64,000 nt of DNA, from NCBI GenBank assembly GCA_022651385.1, contig JALCQR010000005.1:62001-126000 (forward strand), read 5' to 3'. The translations under genes and the position numbers were made by a program. How positions within the stretch are numbered: the stretch's first letter is position 1; every line of letters begins with the position of its first letter. This document shows positions 6,643-17,636 of this stretch, in pieces. Below the pieces are notes generated by a model, which was given only the letters and a program-made list of their open reading frames with translations, was not told the origin of the DNA and ran no database searches. This DNA is from Clostridia bacterium. GTDB taxonomy: Bacteria; Bacillota; Clostridia; Lachnospirales; Anaerotignaceae.

Positions 6643-7557
6643 ATGAAAATAGCTGTGCTCGGAATAGGAGGCATAGGCGGAGTAGTAGGCGCCGGCCTTT
6701 CAAGAAAATTTGACGACATAAATCTTATAGCAAGAGGCAAAGCTCTTGAGGCAATAAAAAAGAACGGTCTTACGCTTAAATCAGACCGTTTGGGTACATT
6801 TACGGTACACCCTAAAACAGTAACCGACAATGTAAACGAAATAGGTGTTGTTGACGCTTTAATTATAGCCACAAAAAGTTATGGCCTTGAGGGCGCCTGC
6901 AGACAGTGTCTTCCTATAATAGGAGATGAAACATTGGTTGTTCCGCTTTTAAACGGTGTAGCCGTTTCCGAGGATGTTAAAAAATACACAGGAGGAAAAG
7001 GACAGACAGCCGACGGGTGTATATATGCTTTTTCAAACATTATTAAGCCGGGAGTGATAGCACATATAGGCGAGCTGTGCCATATAGATATAGGATTTAA
7101 GGACGGACGCAAAAACGCAAAAGGACTAATGCTTGCCGAAATGCTTACAAAATCAGGTATAGAGACAGTATATTCTGACGACATAATGGTTCCTGTGTGG
7201 GAAAAATATATAATGATGTGCGGAAACTCATGTATATTCGCATATAATGACTGTGCCGCCGGAGAGATTCACAAATCACCGGAGAAAATGAAGTTTGTAA
7301 AAGACGTGTATACAGAGCTTTATAAATTGGCTGTTGCCGAAGGCGTAAATGTTTCTGCAAACATTGTGGACAAATATATCAATGTATTTTCAAGACTTCC
7401 TGAAAATGCCATAACATCTCTTTACAGGGATTTAAAAGAACCTGGAAAGAAAACGGAATTTGACGCAATAATCGGCAAAGCAGCAAGACTTGCAGAAAAA
7501 CATAAAATATCTGCTCCATGCATAAAAGGCACTTATGAAAAGTATAAAGGCAGATAA
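6643..7557 (+). CDS. 2-dehydropantoate 2-reductase family protein
   Basis: NADPH-dependent reductase of the PanE/ApbA fold (304 aa). True PanE reduces ketopantoate to pantoate for coenzyme A synthesis, but paralogs act on other 2-oxo acids. The N terminus has the Rossmann fingerprint GIGGIGGVVGAGL; the middle has ATKSYGLE and PLLNGV; the C-terminal domain has WEKYIMMCG and TSLYRDLKEPGKKTEFDAI, which hold the family's catalytic Lys and substrate residues. The start at 6643 follows AGGAGGAAACGCA; an in-frame ATG at 6601 lacks a binding site. It stands alone, without pan genes, so the substrate is uncertain. Confidence 0.85.
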   Translation: MKIAVLGIGGIGGVVGAGLSRKFDDINLIARGKALEAIKKNGLTLKSDRLGTFTVHPKTVTDNVNEIGVVDALIIATKSYGLEGACRQCLPIIGDETLVVPLLNGVAVSEDVKKYTGGKGQTADGCIYAFSNIIKPGVIAHIGELCHIDIGFKDGRKNAKGLMLAEMLTKSGIETVYSDDIMVPVWEKYIMMCGNSCIFAYNDCAAGEIHKSPEKMKFVKDVYTELYKLAVAEGVNVSANIVDKYINVFSRLPENAITSLYRDLKEPGKKTEFDAIIGKAARLAEKHKISAPCIKGTYEKYKGR

Positions 7558-7642
7558 TTATATAAATAAACTGCCTATTTCTCAATGGATTAAAGTTGGA
7601 ACCTTTGTTTCCCAATAGTATACACAACAAATGGAAACGTAT

Positions 7643-7673
7643 GTAAGAGCGGATACCCCACCACCGCTCTTAC
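7643..7673. terminator. Hairpin between convergent genes
   Basis: A perfect ten-pair inverted repeat GTAAGAGCGG/CCGCTCTTAC (7643-7652 and 7664-7673) lies after the reductase and overlaps the last bases of the convergent DUF3788 gene. Neither strand has a strong T-run next to the stem, so it may be a weak or factor-assisted terminator. Confidence 0.4.
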
Positions 7674-8107
7674 TTAATTATAGATTTTTTTCTAATATTA
7701 ATTAGTTTGAAAATATCGGTTAATTCTTCATCGGCCAATACTCGATAATGAAGCCATCCGCCATGCTTACCGCAAGGATAACGGTCTTTCCAAAGTTCCT
7801 GTGTTTTAGGCAATAAGGAAGGAAGGACATCCTCAACAAGCTGGGCTTGCTTATCACCGATTTGGATTGTAACAGTAAAAGCACCCTTTTCAAAAAAGGC
7901 ATAGCATAGATGACTGGATTTGTGGCTGTATTTATAACCCCAGCCATAGCTGTTTCCAAACGGGAATCTAATCTCTTTAACAAGTTGATAATGTGTATTC
8001 AGGTATTCTTCCATCACATTAAGACGGCCATAGCTTAGACAGCCAAGATATTCCTGAATTTGTGTGTCGGTAGGCTTTGAGTTTTTATCAAGCATACGCT
8101 CATACAT
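7670..8107 (-). CDS. DUF3788 family protein
   Basis: Cytoplasmic 145-aa protein of unknown function. The opening MLDKNSKPTDTQIQEYLG, the middle GWGYKYSHKSSHLCYAFFE and the later TVTIQIGDKQAQLV match my memory of the DUF3788 family, which is found as single genes in many Firmicutes and Bacteroidetes and is thought to bind a small ligand. No catalytic motif, signal peptide or membrane segment is visible. It is a lone gene, converging with the reductase gene. Confidence 0.7.
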   Translation of the reverse strand: MYERMLDKNSKPTDTQIQEYLGCLSYGRLNVMEEYLNTHYQLVKEIRFPFGNSYGWGYKYSHKSSHLCYAFFEKGAFTVTIQIGDKQAQLVEDVLPSLLPKTQELWKDRYPCGKHGGWLHYRVLADEELTDIFKLINIRKKSIIK

Positions 8108-8284
8108 TTGACTTCACCACCCACAATACGAAAAATAAAAGAGTGCGACACTTAAAAAGTGTAATTTATTAAACCGAATTTGCTCCAATTATGCACAAAA
8201 TACGTAATAAATATAGCACTAACAGTAAATTTATTCAATGCGGAGTTTAATATATTTGAATGGTACTGGACAATATAGGCACAA

Positions 8285-8328
8285 AAAAAGTGAGTTTCAA
8301 GCATTTGTGCCACTGGAACTCACTTTTT
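8285..8328 (-). terminator. Terminator downstream of rubrerythrin
   Basis: AAAAAGTGAGTTTC and GGAACTCACTTTTT form a long stem with A- and T-runs at both ends, so it can work in both directions. It sits 36 nt after the rubrerythrin stop on the minus strand. The rest of the 256-nt gap to the DUF3788 gene shows nothing else recognisable. Confidence 0.75.
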
Positions 8329-8363
8329 ATACATACAGTGCTTATTAACTGCCTTTTTAATCA

Positions 8364-8903
8364 TTAATAATTTTCTGCTTTAATTTCAAAATATGACTTT
8401 GGATGATTACATACAGGACAGATTTCAGGAGCAAATTTGCCAATTACAATATGTCCGCAGTTTCTGCATTTCCAAATTCTGTCATCTTCACTTGAAAATA
8501 CCACTCCGTCTTCAATATTTTTAAGAAGTTTTAAATATCTTTGTTCATGTTCCTTTTCGATTTTGCCAACTTCGCTGAAAAGATACGCAATATGGTCAAA
8601 TCCTTCTTCTTTTGCTTCCTTTGCCATTTTCACATACATATCTGTCCACTCATAGTTTTCGCCGCCGGCCCCGTCTTTAAGATTTGTAACTGTGTCCGGC
8701 ACATCGCCGTCATGGAGAAGCTTGAACCAAATTTTAGCATGTTCTTTTTCATTGTCAGCCGTTTCAGTAAAAAGTGCAGCTATCTGCTCATAACCATCTT
8801 TTTTTGCCTTGCTTGCATAATAAGTGTATTTGTTTCTTGCCTGAGATTCTCCGGCAAATGCAGCAAGAAGGTTAGCTTCTGTTTTGCTTCCTTTTAATTC
8901 CAT
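8364..8903 (-). CDS. rbr: Rubrerythrin
   Basis: Cytoplasmic non-heme iron peroxidase (179 aa) that reduces hydrogen peroxide in anaerobes. Residues 1-135 are a ferritin-like four-helix bundle with diiron ligands in [32 protein letters not shown] and [15 protein letters not shown]. Residues about 142-176 are a rubredoxin-like domain with two CxxC pairs (CRNCGH and CPVCNHP) for the electron-relay iron. Length and domain order are standard for classical rubrerythrin. A strong AAGGAG precedes the ATG; it is followed by its own terminator. Confidence 0.96.
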   Translation of the reverse strand: MELKGSKTEANLLAAFAGESQARNKYTYYASKAKKDGYEQIAALFTETADNEKEHAKIWFKLLHDGDVPDTVTNLKDGAGGENYEWTDMYVKMAKEAKEEGFDHIAYLFSEVGKIEKEHEQRYLKLLKNIEDGVVFSSEDDRIWKCRNCGHIVIGKFAPEICPVCNHPKSYFEIKAENY

Positions 8904-8932
8904 TTCAAAACATCTCCTTTTCGATAAATAAA

Positions 8933-9982
8933 CTATTGGTTATTATGCTCTTCTTTGTTTTTTCTTCTGTGATTGAAGAAATAAATAAGAAAACTCAAAA
9001 CTATAATAGTTAATAATATAACAACAAGCACTTTGGCATTTTTAATCGCAAGCAATATCGCAATAACACCGCAGATTGTGCTTATGCCATAAAGAATCAT
9101 TACCGCCTGTTTTTGAGAAAATCCCCTGTCTATAAGTTTGTGGTGCAGATGTCCTCTGTCGGCCTGCATAATAGGCTGACGTCTTGCCAACCGCCTTATA
9201 ATAGCAAACAGAGTATCAAATATAGGAAAACCAAGACACAGCATTGAAACAACAAGCGCAAGCATGGCATAACCTTTAAAAACGCCAAGTATACTTGTTA
9301 CAGCAAGCGTATATCCAAGAAAAGTAGCTCCTGTATCTCCCATAAATATCTGAGCAGGATTAAAGTTTCTGGGAAGAAATCCAAGGCATGAGCCCGCAAG
9401 AGCCGCTGTAAGAACAACGGCAGTTTCATCCCCGGTAAGTATACATAAAACCATAAGGCATATAGCCGCGATAGACGATACTCCGGCCGCAAGACCGTCT
9501 AAACCGTCAATTAAATTCACGGCATTGGTAACGCCAACTATCCATAAAAGCGTAATAGGTCCGCTTAATGTAAGTAAAACATGTGTTACCGGCCACATTA
9601 CCACGTGTATTCTTATACCGCTGAAAATAGCGACAAGCGCCGCCAGTATCTGTACAAAAAACTTAAGCTTTGCCGGAAGGTCGCATACATCATCAAACAT
9701 TCCTAAAACAACAATTATTGACGCACCTATCATAAAGCCGATAAGTTTTCTGGTCTCACCGTATTGAACAAATCGGTATAATAAAAACACCGTAAGCATA
9801 AAGCCTAAGTAAATTGCAAGACCGCCCATTCTCGGCATAGGCTTGTTGTGCATTCCTCTTGCCTTCGGCTGGTCAATGGCGCCAAGTTTTATAGACACCT
9901 TCATTGCAACGGGCGTCATTACATTAGAAATAGCAAATGCTGTAGAAAAAGCAGCAATATATAAAACCCAATCGTGAACCAA
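8933..9982 (-). CDS. Undecaprenyl-phosphate glycosyl-1-phosphate transferase (TagO/WecA type)
   Basis: Integral membrane enzyme (349 aa, about ten or eleven helices) that transfers a sugar-1-phosphate, usually GlcNAc-1-P, from its UDP form to undecaprenyl phosphate, starting teichoic-acid or other envelope polysaccharide synthesis. Motifs: [13 protein letters not shown], the central [29 protein letters not shown] and the cytoplasmic [18 protein letters not shown] loop. The reading starts with TTG at 9982 after GGAGAG. Downstream of upp on the same strand with a 42-nt gap. MraY is less likely because the C-terminal His motif is of the WecA type. Confidence 0.88.
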   Translation of the reverse strand: MVHDWVLYIAAFSTAFAISNVMTPVAMKVSIKLGAIDQPKARGMHNKPMPRMGGLAIYLGFMLTVFLLYRFVQYGETRKLIGFMIGASIIVVLGMFDDVCDLPAKLKFFVQILAALVAIFSGIRIHVVMWPVTHVLLTLSGPITLLWIVGVTNAVNLIDGLDGLAAGVSSIAAICLMVLCILTGDETAVVLTAALAGSCLGFLPRNFNPAQIFMGDTGATFLGYTLAVTSILGVFKGYAMLALVVSMLCLGFPIFDTLFAIIRRLARRQPIMQADRGHLHHKLIDRGFSQKQAVMILYGISTICGVIAILLAIKNAKVLVVILLTIIVLSFLIYFFNHRRKNKEEHNNQ

Positions 9983-10024
9983 TTCTAATCTCTCCTAAAT
10001 CAGTTGTCAAAACAACCGGGCATA

Positions 10025-11093
<1,069 letters not shown>

Positions 11094-11141
11094 TATTTTT
11101 CCCTCTTTCATTTTTATTTATTTATAACGCACTAAGCGCTG

Positions 11142-11176
11142 AAAAAGGCGATCGTCGAACTCTCGCTATCGCCTTT
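11142..11176 (-). terminator. Terminator after Sua5-type gene
   Basis: AAAGGCGAT/ATCGCCTTT arms (11144-11152, 11168-11176) followed by five T on the minus strand. It separates the Sua5-type gene from rpiB-upp. Confidence 0.75.
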
Positions 11177-11224
11177 CCATATCTTTTCATATTATACCAT
11201 ATAGGTATATTTATATCAATATTT

Positions 11225-12277
11225 TTACACTTGCACACACTCAAAGCCTGCTGCCTTGTTTAATCTGTTCATTATAGCCATGCCTTCTCCGTTATAGCTA
11301 AAAGTCTCAGAAAAAACGACATCCGCTCCAAGTTTATCAAATTCTCTTAAAATATCAAATAAGTTTGCGCCAATCTCTTTCTCGTCGTTTCTGTGGCCAG
11401 CCGAAAGCACAAAGTCTGCATTATACAGTGCCTTTGTTTCTTCCGTTGCCAACACTCCGGTTTTTAGGCCTTTCCCTTTTGCGTCTGCTAAAAGCTCGTT
11501 TATTTTTGCCGTTACTTTGGCACTTTCTCCCTTTACAAGCTTTACGTCAGCGTCCGGTGAATAATGTTTGTACTTCATTCCCGGTGCTTTAGGCGCAAAA
11601 TCTCCAGTAACCTTTTTGTAAACGGCAGCGTCAACATCTATTTCGCCTATTACGTTTTCAATCATTTCTTTTGTAACGGCACCCGGACGCAGGAGAACAG
11701 CTTTTTCACCGCTTAAATCAAGTATCGTGGACTCAAGCCCAAAGTCACAGCTTCCGCCGTCTATTATCATATCAAGCTTTCCGTTTAGGTCATGCAGTAC
11801 ATGCTCGGCCTTAGTAGGCGAAGGCTTACCAGATGTGTTTGCGCTCGGCGCAGCAATAGGAAGCCCTGATTCCCAAACAAGCACACGTGCAATAATATTT
11901 GACGGAAATCTTACGGCCACAGTGCCAAAATGCCCCGATACCGAGTCCGGCACAATATCTTTCTTTTTAAATATTATAGTAATAGGCCCCGGCCAAAACT
12001 CTTTCATTATTTTTTTTGCATTTTCGGGAACCTCTGATACAATCTGTGATAGCTGCTCTATTCTTCCGATATGCAGTATAAGAGGGTTGTCCGACGGACG
12101 GCCCTTTGTCTCATATATTTTTCGGCAGGCGTCGGCGTCAAGGCCGTTTGCCCCAAGACCGTAAACCGTTTCGGTAGGAAATGCCACAAGGCCTCCATTT
12201 TTTAAAATTTTGGCGGCCTCTCTTATTTTTTCCATATCAATATTGTTTTCGTCTATTTTGACAACTTTGGTTATCAT
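11225..12277 (-). CDS. L-threonylcarbamoyladenylate synthase (Sua5 type)
   Basis: Makes threonylcarbamoyl-AMP from threonine, bicarbonate and ATP, the first step of the universal tRNA t6A37 modification. Residues about 10-205 are the YrdC domain, with [45 protein letters not shown] and [18 protein letters not shown]. Residues about 225-350 form the extra Sua5 domain, so this 350-aa form is Sua5 rather than short TsaC. The gene overlaps the end of the upstream SEC-C gene by four bases, implying coupled translation. Confidence 0.95.
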   Translation of the reverse strand: MITKVVKIDENNIDMEKIREAAKILKNGGLVAFPTETVYGLGANGLDADACRKIYETKGRPSDNPLILHIGRIEQLSQIVSEVPENAKKIMKEFWPGPITIIFKKKDIVPDSVSGHFGTVAVRFPSNIIARVLVWESGLPIAAPSANTSGKPSPTKAEHVLHDLNGKLDMIIDGGSCDFGLESTILDLSGEKAVLLRPGAVTKEMIENVIGEIDVDAAVYKKVTGDFAPKAPGMKYKHYSPDADVKLVKGESAKVTAKINELLADAKGKGLKTGVLATEETKALYNADFVLSAGHRNDEKEIGANLFDILREFDKLGADVVFSETFSYNGEGMAIMNRLNKAAGFECVQV

Positions 12278-12774
12278 TTATCAGCACCACAGCAGTATTT
12301 GTATTTTTTCCCGCTTCCGCAAGGACATGGGTCGTTTCTGCCCACTTTTTTGCCTTTTACAACAGTTCTTGATTTTCTTTGCTGGGCAAAAAGAGCCTTT
12401 TGCTTTGTCTCATCAAAAATATTGTTCCACTGCGGAAGTGAATACAGATGTTCAGCTCTGTACTCAACCATCTTTTTATAGAGGGCCTCAAAATCTATGG
12501 TAATGTCTATCTGAGAATTTTCATCAAGTTTCTTTACGTCATATTTATTAGGAAGTATATCGTTAATTCCGTCTACAAATGCTATTGTATATTCAACACT
12601 CATGTTGAATCTTTTACTGAGTTCTGTAACTGTGCCATGTATTTCTGTAACTTTTTCAGAAAGTATGTATTCATATATCTTCTGCTCAGCCGGAAGATAC
12701 TCGTTCCAGACCTCGTCAACACTTACGCCTTCCTTGGTAAAAGCCTTGGCAAGCCAGTCTTCATAAATACTCAT
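12274..12774 (-). CDS. SEC-C metal-binding domain protein
   Basis: A 166-aa protein whose last 20 or so residues are a SEC-C zinc motif ([19 protein letters not shown]), the same cysteine pattern found at the end of SecA. The rest is mostly helical with no recognised fold; QKKRKS-like basic segments precede the motif. No signal peptide is visible, so it is probably cytoplasmic. It is the first gene of a pair with the Sua5-type synthase (four-base overlap). SEC-C proteins outside SecA have no settled function; an adaptor role is only a guess. Confidence 0.8.
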   Translation of the reverse strand: MSIYEDWLAKAFTKEGVSVDEVWNEYLPAEQKIYEYILSEKVTEIHGTVTELSKRFNMSVEYTIAFVDGINDILPNKYDVKKLDENSQIDITIDFEALYKKMVEYRAEHLYSLPQWNNIFDETKQKALFAQQRKSRTVVKGKKVGRNDPCPCGSGKKYKYCCGADK

Positions 12775-12977
12775 TTCATATTCTCTCCTTTTGTGTTCAA
12801 TACAAAAAATTGTTCTTTTAATGCCTATAATAATATAGAATTTACTTTAATGCAATACAAATTTTTTTTAATGTATATGTGAAAATATGTTATTTTTATA
12901 TTTGCAAGTATGCTTTTTAATGTATAGTTTTCTTTTTAAAGCAAAATTTTAACAGTCCTCAGCTCAACTAGTCCAAA

Positions 12978-13010
12978 TGTAAAGGGGCCTTTCAAACAAG
13001 AAAAGCCCCC
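12978..13010 (-). terminator. Terminator of pyrG
   Basis: GGGGCCTTTC (12984-12993) pairs with GAAAAGCCCCC (13000-13010) and is followed by a short T-rich stretch on the minus strand, just after the pyrG stop. Confidence 0.7.
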
Positions 13011-13021
13011 ATTAATTTATT

Positions 13022-14626
13022 TTACTTTTTATTTTTTATTGCAGCAGCCACAAAATCATTGAAAAGAGGATGTACTCTATTCGGACGTGACTTAAATTCA
13101 GGATGGAACTGAACGCCCACAAACCATGGATGGTCATGTATCTCAATTATTTCAACAAGTCTGTCGTCAGGCGAGACACCGCATATGCTCATTCCCGCAT
13201 CAACGATGGCCTTTTTATACACATTGTTAAATTCATATCTGTGTCTGTGTCTTTCATATATAAGGTCCTGACCATAAGCTTTATAAGCAAATGAGTCTTT
13301 TACAAGTTTGCACGGATATGCTCCAAGACGCATTGTTCCGCCCAGGTCCTCAATATCCTTTTGCTCCGGCATAAGGTCTATAACAGGATGGGTGCTGTCA
13401 GGTTTTACTTCCGATGTAAAGGCGTCTTCATATCCCAAAATATCTCTTGCAAACTCTATTACGGCACACTGCATTCCAAGGCATATGCCGAAAAACGGAA
13501 TCTTGTTTTCCCTTGCATATTTTATTGCCGTTATCATTCCCTCAAGGCCCCTGTCTCCGAAACCGCCGGGTACAAGCACTCCGCCTGCGTCTTTGAGCAT
13601 TTCTTTAACGTTGTCCTCCGTAACATATTCTGCGTTTATCCATTGAATATCCACGTTTATTCCGTTTGAAATTCCCGCATGATGAAGGGATTCAACAATC
13701 GAAAGATATGCGTCATGAAGTTCAACGTATTTTCCTACAAGTGCTATAGTTATGTGTCCTTTTCTGTTTCTTTCTTTTTCAAGCATTTCCATCCAGTCGT
13801 CAAGCATAGGCTTTCTGTCCTCGATGCCGAGCTTGCGGCAGGCTGCTTTTGCAAGGCCTTCTTTTTCAAGCATTATAGGTATCTGATAAAGGCTGTCGGC
13901 GTCGAGATTCTGTATTATGCAGTCGCAGTCAACATTGCAGAAAAGTGAAAGCTTTGCTCTCATTTCCTTGCTTATTTCGTATTCCGTTCTGCAAACTATA
14001 ATATCCGGCTGAATACCTATTGAAAGAAGCTCTTTGACAGAATGCTGAGTTGGCTTTGTTTTCATTTCCCCGCCTTTTGAAAGATAAGGGATTAATGTAA
14101 CATGGATATAAAGGCAGTTTTCACGTCCTATTTCCCTTGCTACCTGCCTTATGGCTTCCATAAAAGGCGTACTTTCAATGTCGCCAACCGTGCCGCCTAT
14201 TTCTGTTATAACTATGTCGGGATTGTCAACTTTGCTTGCTCTGAATATTCTGTCTTTTATCTCGTTTGTAATATGCGGTATAACCTGTACAGTAGCTCCG
14301 AGATATTCGCCTTTTCTTTCTTTATTCAAAACAGACCAGTAAACTTTGCCTGTTGTGGTATTGCTGTTTATATTTAAGTTTTCGTCAATAAATCTCTCAT
14401 AATGTCCAAGGTCAAGGTCGGTTTCGGCACCGTCTTCAGTTACAAAAACCTCCCCGTGCTGATATGGGCTCATTGTACCCGGGTCCACATTGATATATGG
14501 GTCAAATTTCTGTATAGTTACCTTATGTCCTCTTGCTTTAAGCAATCTGCCAAGTGATGCGGCAGTAATGCCTTTCCCAAGGCCAGAAACAACTCCTCCA
14601 GTAACAAAAATATACTTTGTATGCAT
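13022..14626 (-). CDS. pyrG: CTP synthase
   Basis: Converts UTP to CTP using ATP and glutamine. Residues 1-270 are the synthetase domain, beginning [20 protein letters not shown] and including [20 protein letters not shown]. Residues about 290-534 are a class I glutamine amidotransferase with [12 protein letters not shown], the nucleophile Cys in [12 protein letters not shown] and the His-Glu pair in GVQFHPEF. The 534-aa length is standard. Monocistronic, between its own promoter and terminator. The initial transcript does not show the run of G used for pyrG reiterative control in some Gram-positives. Confidence 0.98.
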   Translation of the reverse strand: MHTKYIFVTGGVVSGLGKGITAASLGRLLKARGHKVTIQKFDPYINVDPGTMSPYQHGEVFVTEDGAETDLDLGHYERFIDENLNINSNTTTGKVYWSVLNKERKGEYLGATVQVIPHITNEIKDRIFRASKVDNPDIVITEIGGTVGDIESTPFMEAIRQVAREIGRENCLYIHVTLIPYLSKGGEMKTKPTQHSVKELLSIGIQPDIIVCRTEYEISKEMRAKLSLFCNVDCDCIIQNLDADSLYQIPIMLEKEGLAKAACRKLGIEDRKPMLDDWMEMLEKERNRKGHITIALVGKYVELHDAYLSIVESLHHAGISNGINVDIQWINAEYVTEDNVKEMLKDAGGVLVPGGFGDRGLEGMITAIKYARENKIPFFGICLGMQCAVIEFARDILGYEDAFTSEVKPDSTHPVIDLMPEQKDIEDLGGTMRLGAYPCKLVKDSFAYKAYGQDLIYERHRHRYEFNNVYKKAIVDAGMSICGVSPDDRLVEIIEIHDHPWFVGVQFHPEFKSRPNRVHPLFNDFVAAAIKNKK

Positions 14627-14700
14627 TATTATCCCCCTTAAAAGTCAAAGTCCAGTATGTTTATCCAAAAATTTGCTTTCCCCAAAATTCTTATTTTAAC

Positions 14701-14729
14701 ATACTACCACACATTATCTGTTTTCTCAA
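14701..14729 (-). promoter_or_regulatory. Promoter of pyrG
   Basis: Minus-strand TTGAGA (plus 14724-14729) and TAGTAT (14701-14706) with 17-nt spacing, about 75 nt upstream of the pyrG ATG. Confidence 0.6.
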
Positions 14730-14745
14730 CAACGTTTTGCCTTAT

Positions 14746-14785
14746 CATTAAAATCAGGGGCTGACGTCTCCAGTCCCTGATTTTA
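14746..14785 (-). terminator. Terminator of cyclophilin gene
   Basis: TAAAATCAGGG (14749-14759) pairs with CCCTGATTTTA (14775-14785), followed by a T-rich stretch on the minus strand, 8 nt after the stop codon. Confidence 0.75.
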
Positions 14786-14792
14786 AATAACT

Positions 14793-15689
14793 TTAATATT
14801 CTGTAATTTCGGCCTTTGTTATAGTCACATCTTCAATAGGCTTGTCTTTGTCGCCTGTTTTAACGGCAGCAATGGAGTCAACCACATCCATCCCTTCAAT
14901 AACTTGTCCGAAAATCGTGTATCCGAAATCCAAATCCGGACATCCGCCAAGTTCGTTGTAATGGTCAATAGCAGCCTGAGAGTAATTTACTCTAAATATT
15001 TTGTTTGTTTCTGAGTTATAGAGCAGCTGATTGTCACCGTATTGTTTTTCAGCCGATTTCGTATAATCGAAATACCCTGATGTTATGTCTTTTTTCTGAA
15101 CAATGAAAAATTGGCTTGTGTTTGTGTCGGCGCCTCTGTTTGCCATACAAAGAGCACCTCTGAAAGCGTACATATCGCCGTTAAACTCGTCGGCAAATTC
15201 TTTTCCGAAGGCACTTTCTCCGCCTGTGCCTGTACCAGTAGGGTCGCCGCCCTGTATCATAAAGTTGTTCATTACCCTGTGAAATGTGATTCCGTTATAA
15301 TATCCGTTTTCAATAAGTTTTTCAAAATTCTCACATGCAAGAGGAGCCTGTTCAGGACAAAGCTTAATTTTAATGTCACCCTTGCTTGTATGAAGCACGG
15401 CTATTTTGTCGCCTTTTTCAGGTGTGTCAAGCTGTGGAAATTTTGTTCCGTCTGTAAAACAGTTTTTCTTTAACTCAGCAAGTTTTGCTGCCGCCTGTTC
15501 ATCTGTCATACCGCTTTCATCAGCCGATGAAGATGAGCCATTTTGAGCCGAACTCACAGATGAACCTGCCGATTGTGAGCTTGCAGATGTATTTGACGAG
15601 CCTGCCGATTTTGGGCTTGCTGATGAACCTGATGAGCATCCGGTTAAAACAATTGCGCCAAGCACAACAGCACATAAAAATTTTTTCAT
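14793..15689 (-). CDS. Cyclophilin-type peptidyl-prolyl isomerase lipoprotein
   Basis: Extracytoplasmic folding catalyst (298 aa). The signal ends in a lipobox VLTGC with Cys18 predicted to be lipidated, followed by a Ser/Ala/Gly-rich tether to about residue 60. Residues about 95-298 are a cyclophilin domain: GITFHRVMNNFMIQGGDPTG with the active-site Arg, GALCMANRGADTNTSQFFIV, and GQVIEGMDVVDSIAAV. An insertion of about 35 residues in the second half is longer than in minimal cyclophilins. It has its own terminator. Likely substrates are exported proteins at the membrane surface. Confidence 0.93.
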   Translation of the reverse strand: MKKFLCAVVLGAIVLTGCSSGSSASPKSAGSSNTSASSQSAGSSVSSAQNGSSSSADESGMTDEQAAAKLAELKKNCFTDGTKFPQLDTPEKGDKIAVLHTSKGDIKIKLCPEQAPLACENFEKLIENGYYNGITFHRVMNNFMIQGGDPTGTGTGGESAFGKEFADEFNGDMYAFRGALCMANRGADTNTSQFFIVQKKDITSGYFDYTKSAEKQYGDNQLLYNSETNKIFRVNYSQAAIDHYNELGGCPDLDFGYTIFGQVIEGMDVVDSIAAVKTGDKDKPIEDVTITKAEITEY

Positions 15690-15755
15690 AATGTTTTCAA
15701 CTCCAAATTTGTTTTTTAATCCAAAGCTTAATTGTAAATAAAAAGCACTGTTTTG

Positions 15756-16811
15756 TCAAATATATTTTCTTATAATTTTCATGACATTTTCGACACCGTT
15801 TGAAACAGGGCTTTTTTCCATAGCACTTATAAGCGTATTTTTCTTCATAAACAGTTCTCCTATACCATTTAAAAGACTTTCTTTGTTCATTTCTTCTTCT
15901 TTCAAAACAAGAGCAAACCCTTGTTTTTCAAAGCTTTTCGCATTTAAAATCTGGTCGCCTCTGCTTGCGTTTTCAGAAAGCGGTATTAAAAGCATAGGTT
16001 TTTTCAGCGCCAAAAATTCCGATATGGAGTTTGAGCCTGCACGGGAAATAACACAGTCCGAAGCAGCAAGCACATGAGTTAGGTCTTTAGACAGATACTC
16101 AAATTGTTTGTATCCCAATTTATTTATATTTTCCATGTTTCCTTTTCCGCAGATATGAACAAGCTGATAGTTTTTAAGTATCCCGTCAAGCGATTCCCTT
16201 AATACTTTGTTGATTTTTTGTGAGCCAAGGCTTCCGCCCATCATCATAAGCACAGGTTTGGTGTCTGTAAAACCGCATATTTCAAGGCCCTTTTCCCTGT
16301 CGCCGCAAAAAAGTTCTTCTCTTATGGGACTGCCTGTGTTAATACCTTTTCCTTTTGATATATAATTCACAGTTTCCGGAAATGTTGTGCAGACCTGTTT
16401 AGCAAAAGGCATTGCTATTTTGTTTGCAAGTCCCGGAGTCATGTCGGATTCGTGTGCAATTACCGTAACGCCGTTCATTTTAGCGCCTATAACAACCGGC
16501 ACAGCCACAAATCCGCCTTTTGAAAATACGATGTCGGGTTTTATTTTCTTAATTATTTTTCTTGCTTGGGAAATGCCCTTTAATACTTTAAACATGTCTG
16601 TAAAATTTTCTTTTGACATATATCTTCTAAGCTTTCCCGTAGAAACATAATAATAAGGTATGCCTGTTTTTTCTATAAGTCCTCTTTCCATGCCGTTTTC
16701 GGTGCCGATGTATATTACTCTGTAGCCTTCTTTTTGAAGTTTCGGTATCAGCGCAAGGTTTGGCGTAACATGTCCGGCCGTACCGCCGCCTGTAAGAACT
16801 ATCGTTTTCAA
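15756..16811 (-). CDS. murG: UDP-GlcNAc:undecaprenyl-PP-MurNAc-pentapeptide GlcNAc transferase
   Basis: Peripheral membrane glycosyltransferase (351 aa) that converts lipid I to lipid II in peptidoglycan synthesis. It begins KTIVLTGGGTAGHVTPNLAL, a hallmark of clostridial MurG, and has VFSKGGFVAVPVVIGAKM, GGSLGSQKIN and the UDP-GlcNAc site CVISRAGSNSISEFLALKKP. The start is taken as TTG at 16811: GGAG sits nine bases upstream, while the in-frame ATG at 16820 touches the GGAG. It stands outside any mur/dcw cluster here. Confidence 0.95.
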   Translation of the reverse strand: MKTIVLTGGGTAGHVTPNLALIPKLQKEGYRVIYIGTENGMERGLIEKTGIPYYYVSTGKLRRYMSKENFTDMFKVLKGISQARKIIKKIKPDIVFSKGGFVAVPVVIGAKMNGVTVIAHESDMTPGLANKIAMPFAKQVCTTFPETVNYISKGKGINTGSPIREELFCGDREKGLEICGFTDTKPVLMMMGGSLGSQKINKVLRESLDGILKNYQLVHICGKGNMENINKLGYKQFEYLSKDLTHVLAASDCVISRAGSNSISEFLALKKPMLLIPLSENASRGDQILNAKSFEKQGFALVLKEEEMNKESLLNGIGELFMKKNTLISAMEKSPVSNGVENVMKIIRKYI

Positions 16812-17008
16812 AAATAACATCTCCGATCCATCATAATCAGTTTTTTAACTCATATATTTTTATTATAGATTGCTTATAAATCTTCTCCAAATATAATAGC
16901 AGATTATACAGACATATTCCATAAAAATTTGTCTGACAAGCAATCTTTATAACTATTGCAAATATAATAAATATAATGAAAAAATTAAAGAGGAAGTGTT
17001 TTGAGCAA

Positions 17009-17554
17009 ATGTATCCTTATAACACAAACACAAACGCGAATATGAATACAAACGCCAGCCGTAAAAAAAAGAGTATAAAAGCAACAAGGAAAGATTTTCC
17101 TGAGCCGTTAAATAATAATGACAGCCTGTCTCAGCTTTTCTCAGCCGCAATGCTTGATGAGACAAAAGACGCCGCAAAATACCGCGGCATGATGGAATAT
17201 CTCAGTAAAAACGGCCTTGATAATCTTGCAGAAGTTGCAAAATCCATGTATGCTGATGAATGCAGACATAGGACGCTTCTTAAAAACATGGCTGATGCGG
17301 ACGGAATAGTGTATAATGAGCCGGGAGAAATAACCGATGAGTTTGATTATACGCCGGAAGGCATACTCCAAGATGTTTATGCAGAAGTAGAAGGTGCCAG
17401 ATTCTACCGTGATTTTGCCAGAGTTCTTCAAAACGAGAGCATGGGCGATATTGAGACTTTAGATGAAATAATGAATGATGAACAAAATCATGCTGTTTTA
17501 AACGATTATATATATTTAAACATGTTAAATATGGTAAACGCGCAGTCTAAATAA
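17009..17554 (+). CDS. Ferritin-like (rubrerythrin-fold) protein
   Basis: A 181-aa protein with an Asn/Thr-rich N terminus (NTNTNANMNTN) and then a ferritin-like four-helix bundle. Candidate diiron residues lie in LDETKDAAKYRGMMEYL, YADECRHRTLLKNMAD, AEVEGARFYRDFARV and MNDEQNHAVL, which give the E/D..ExxH pattern twice. There is no rubredoxin domain. An ATG at 16976 is also in frame, but a TATAAT at 16963 would make it leaderless, and AGAGGAAG lies between the two; 17009 is preferred. The role could be peroxide reduction or iron handling; the true activity is unknown. Confidence 0.7.
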   Translation: MYPYNTNTNANMNTNASRKKKSIKATRKDFPEPLNNNDSLSQLFSAAMLDETKDAAKYRGMMEYLSKNGLDNLAEVAKSMYADECRHRTLLKNMADADGIVYNEPGEITDEFDYTPEGILQDVYAEVEGARFYRDFARVLQNESMGDIETLDEIMNDEQNHAVLNDYIYLNMLNMVNAQSK

Positions 17555-17636
17555 TTGCCAAAAAAGCTAAAAAGTGCTATACTTCCTAATAAAAAGCGGC
17601 TTAAAAATAAAGCTGTGTCCTTAGGAGGTATGATAG

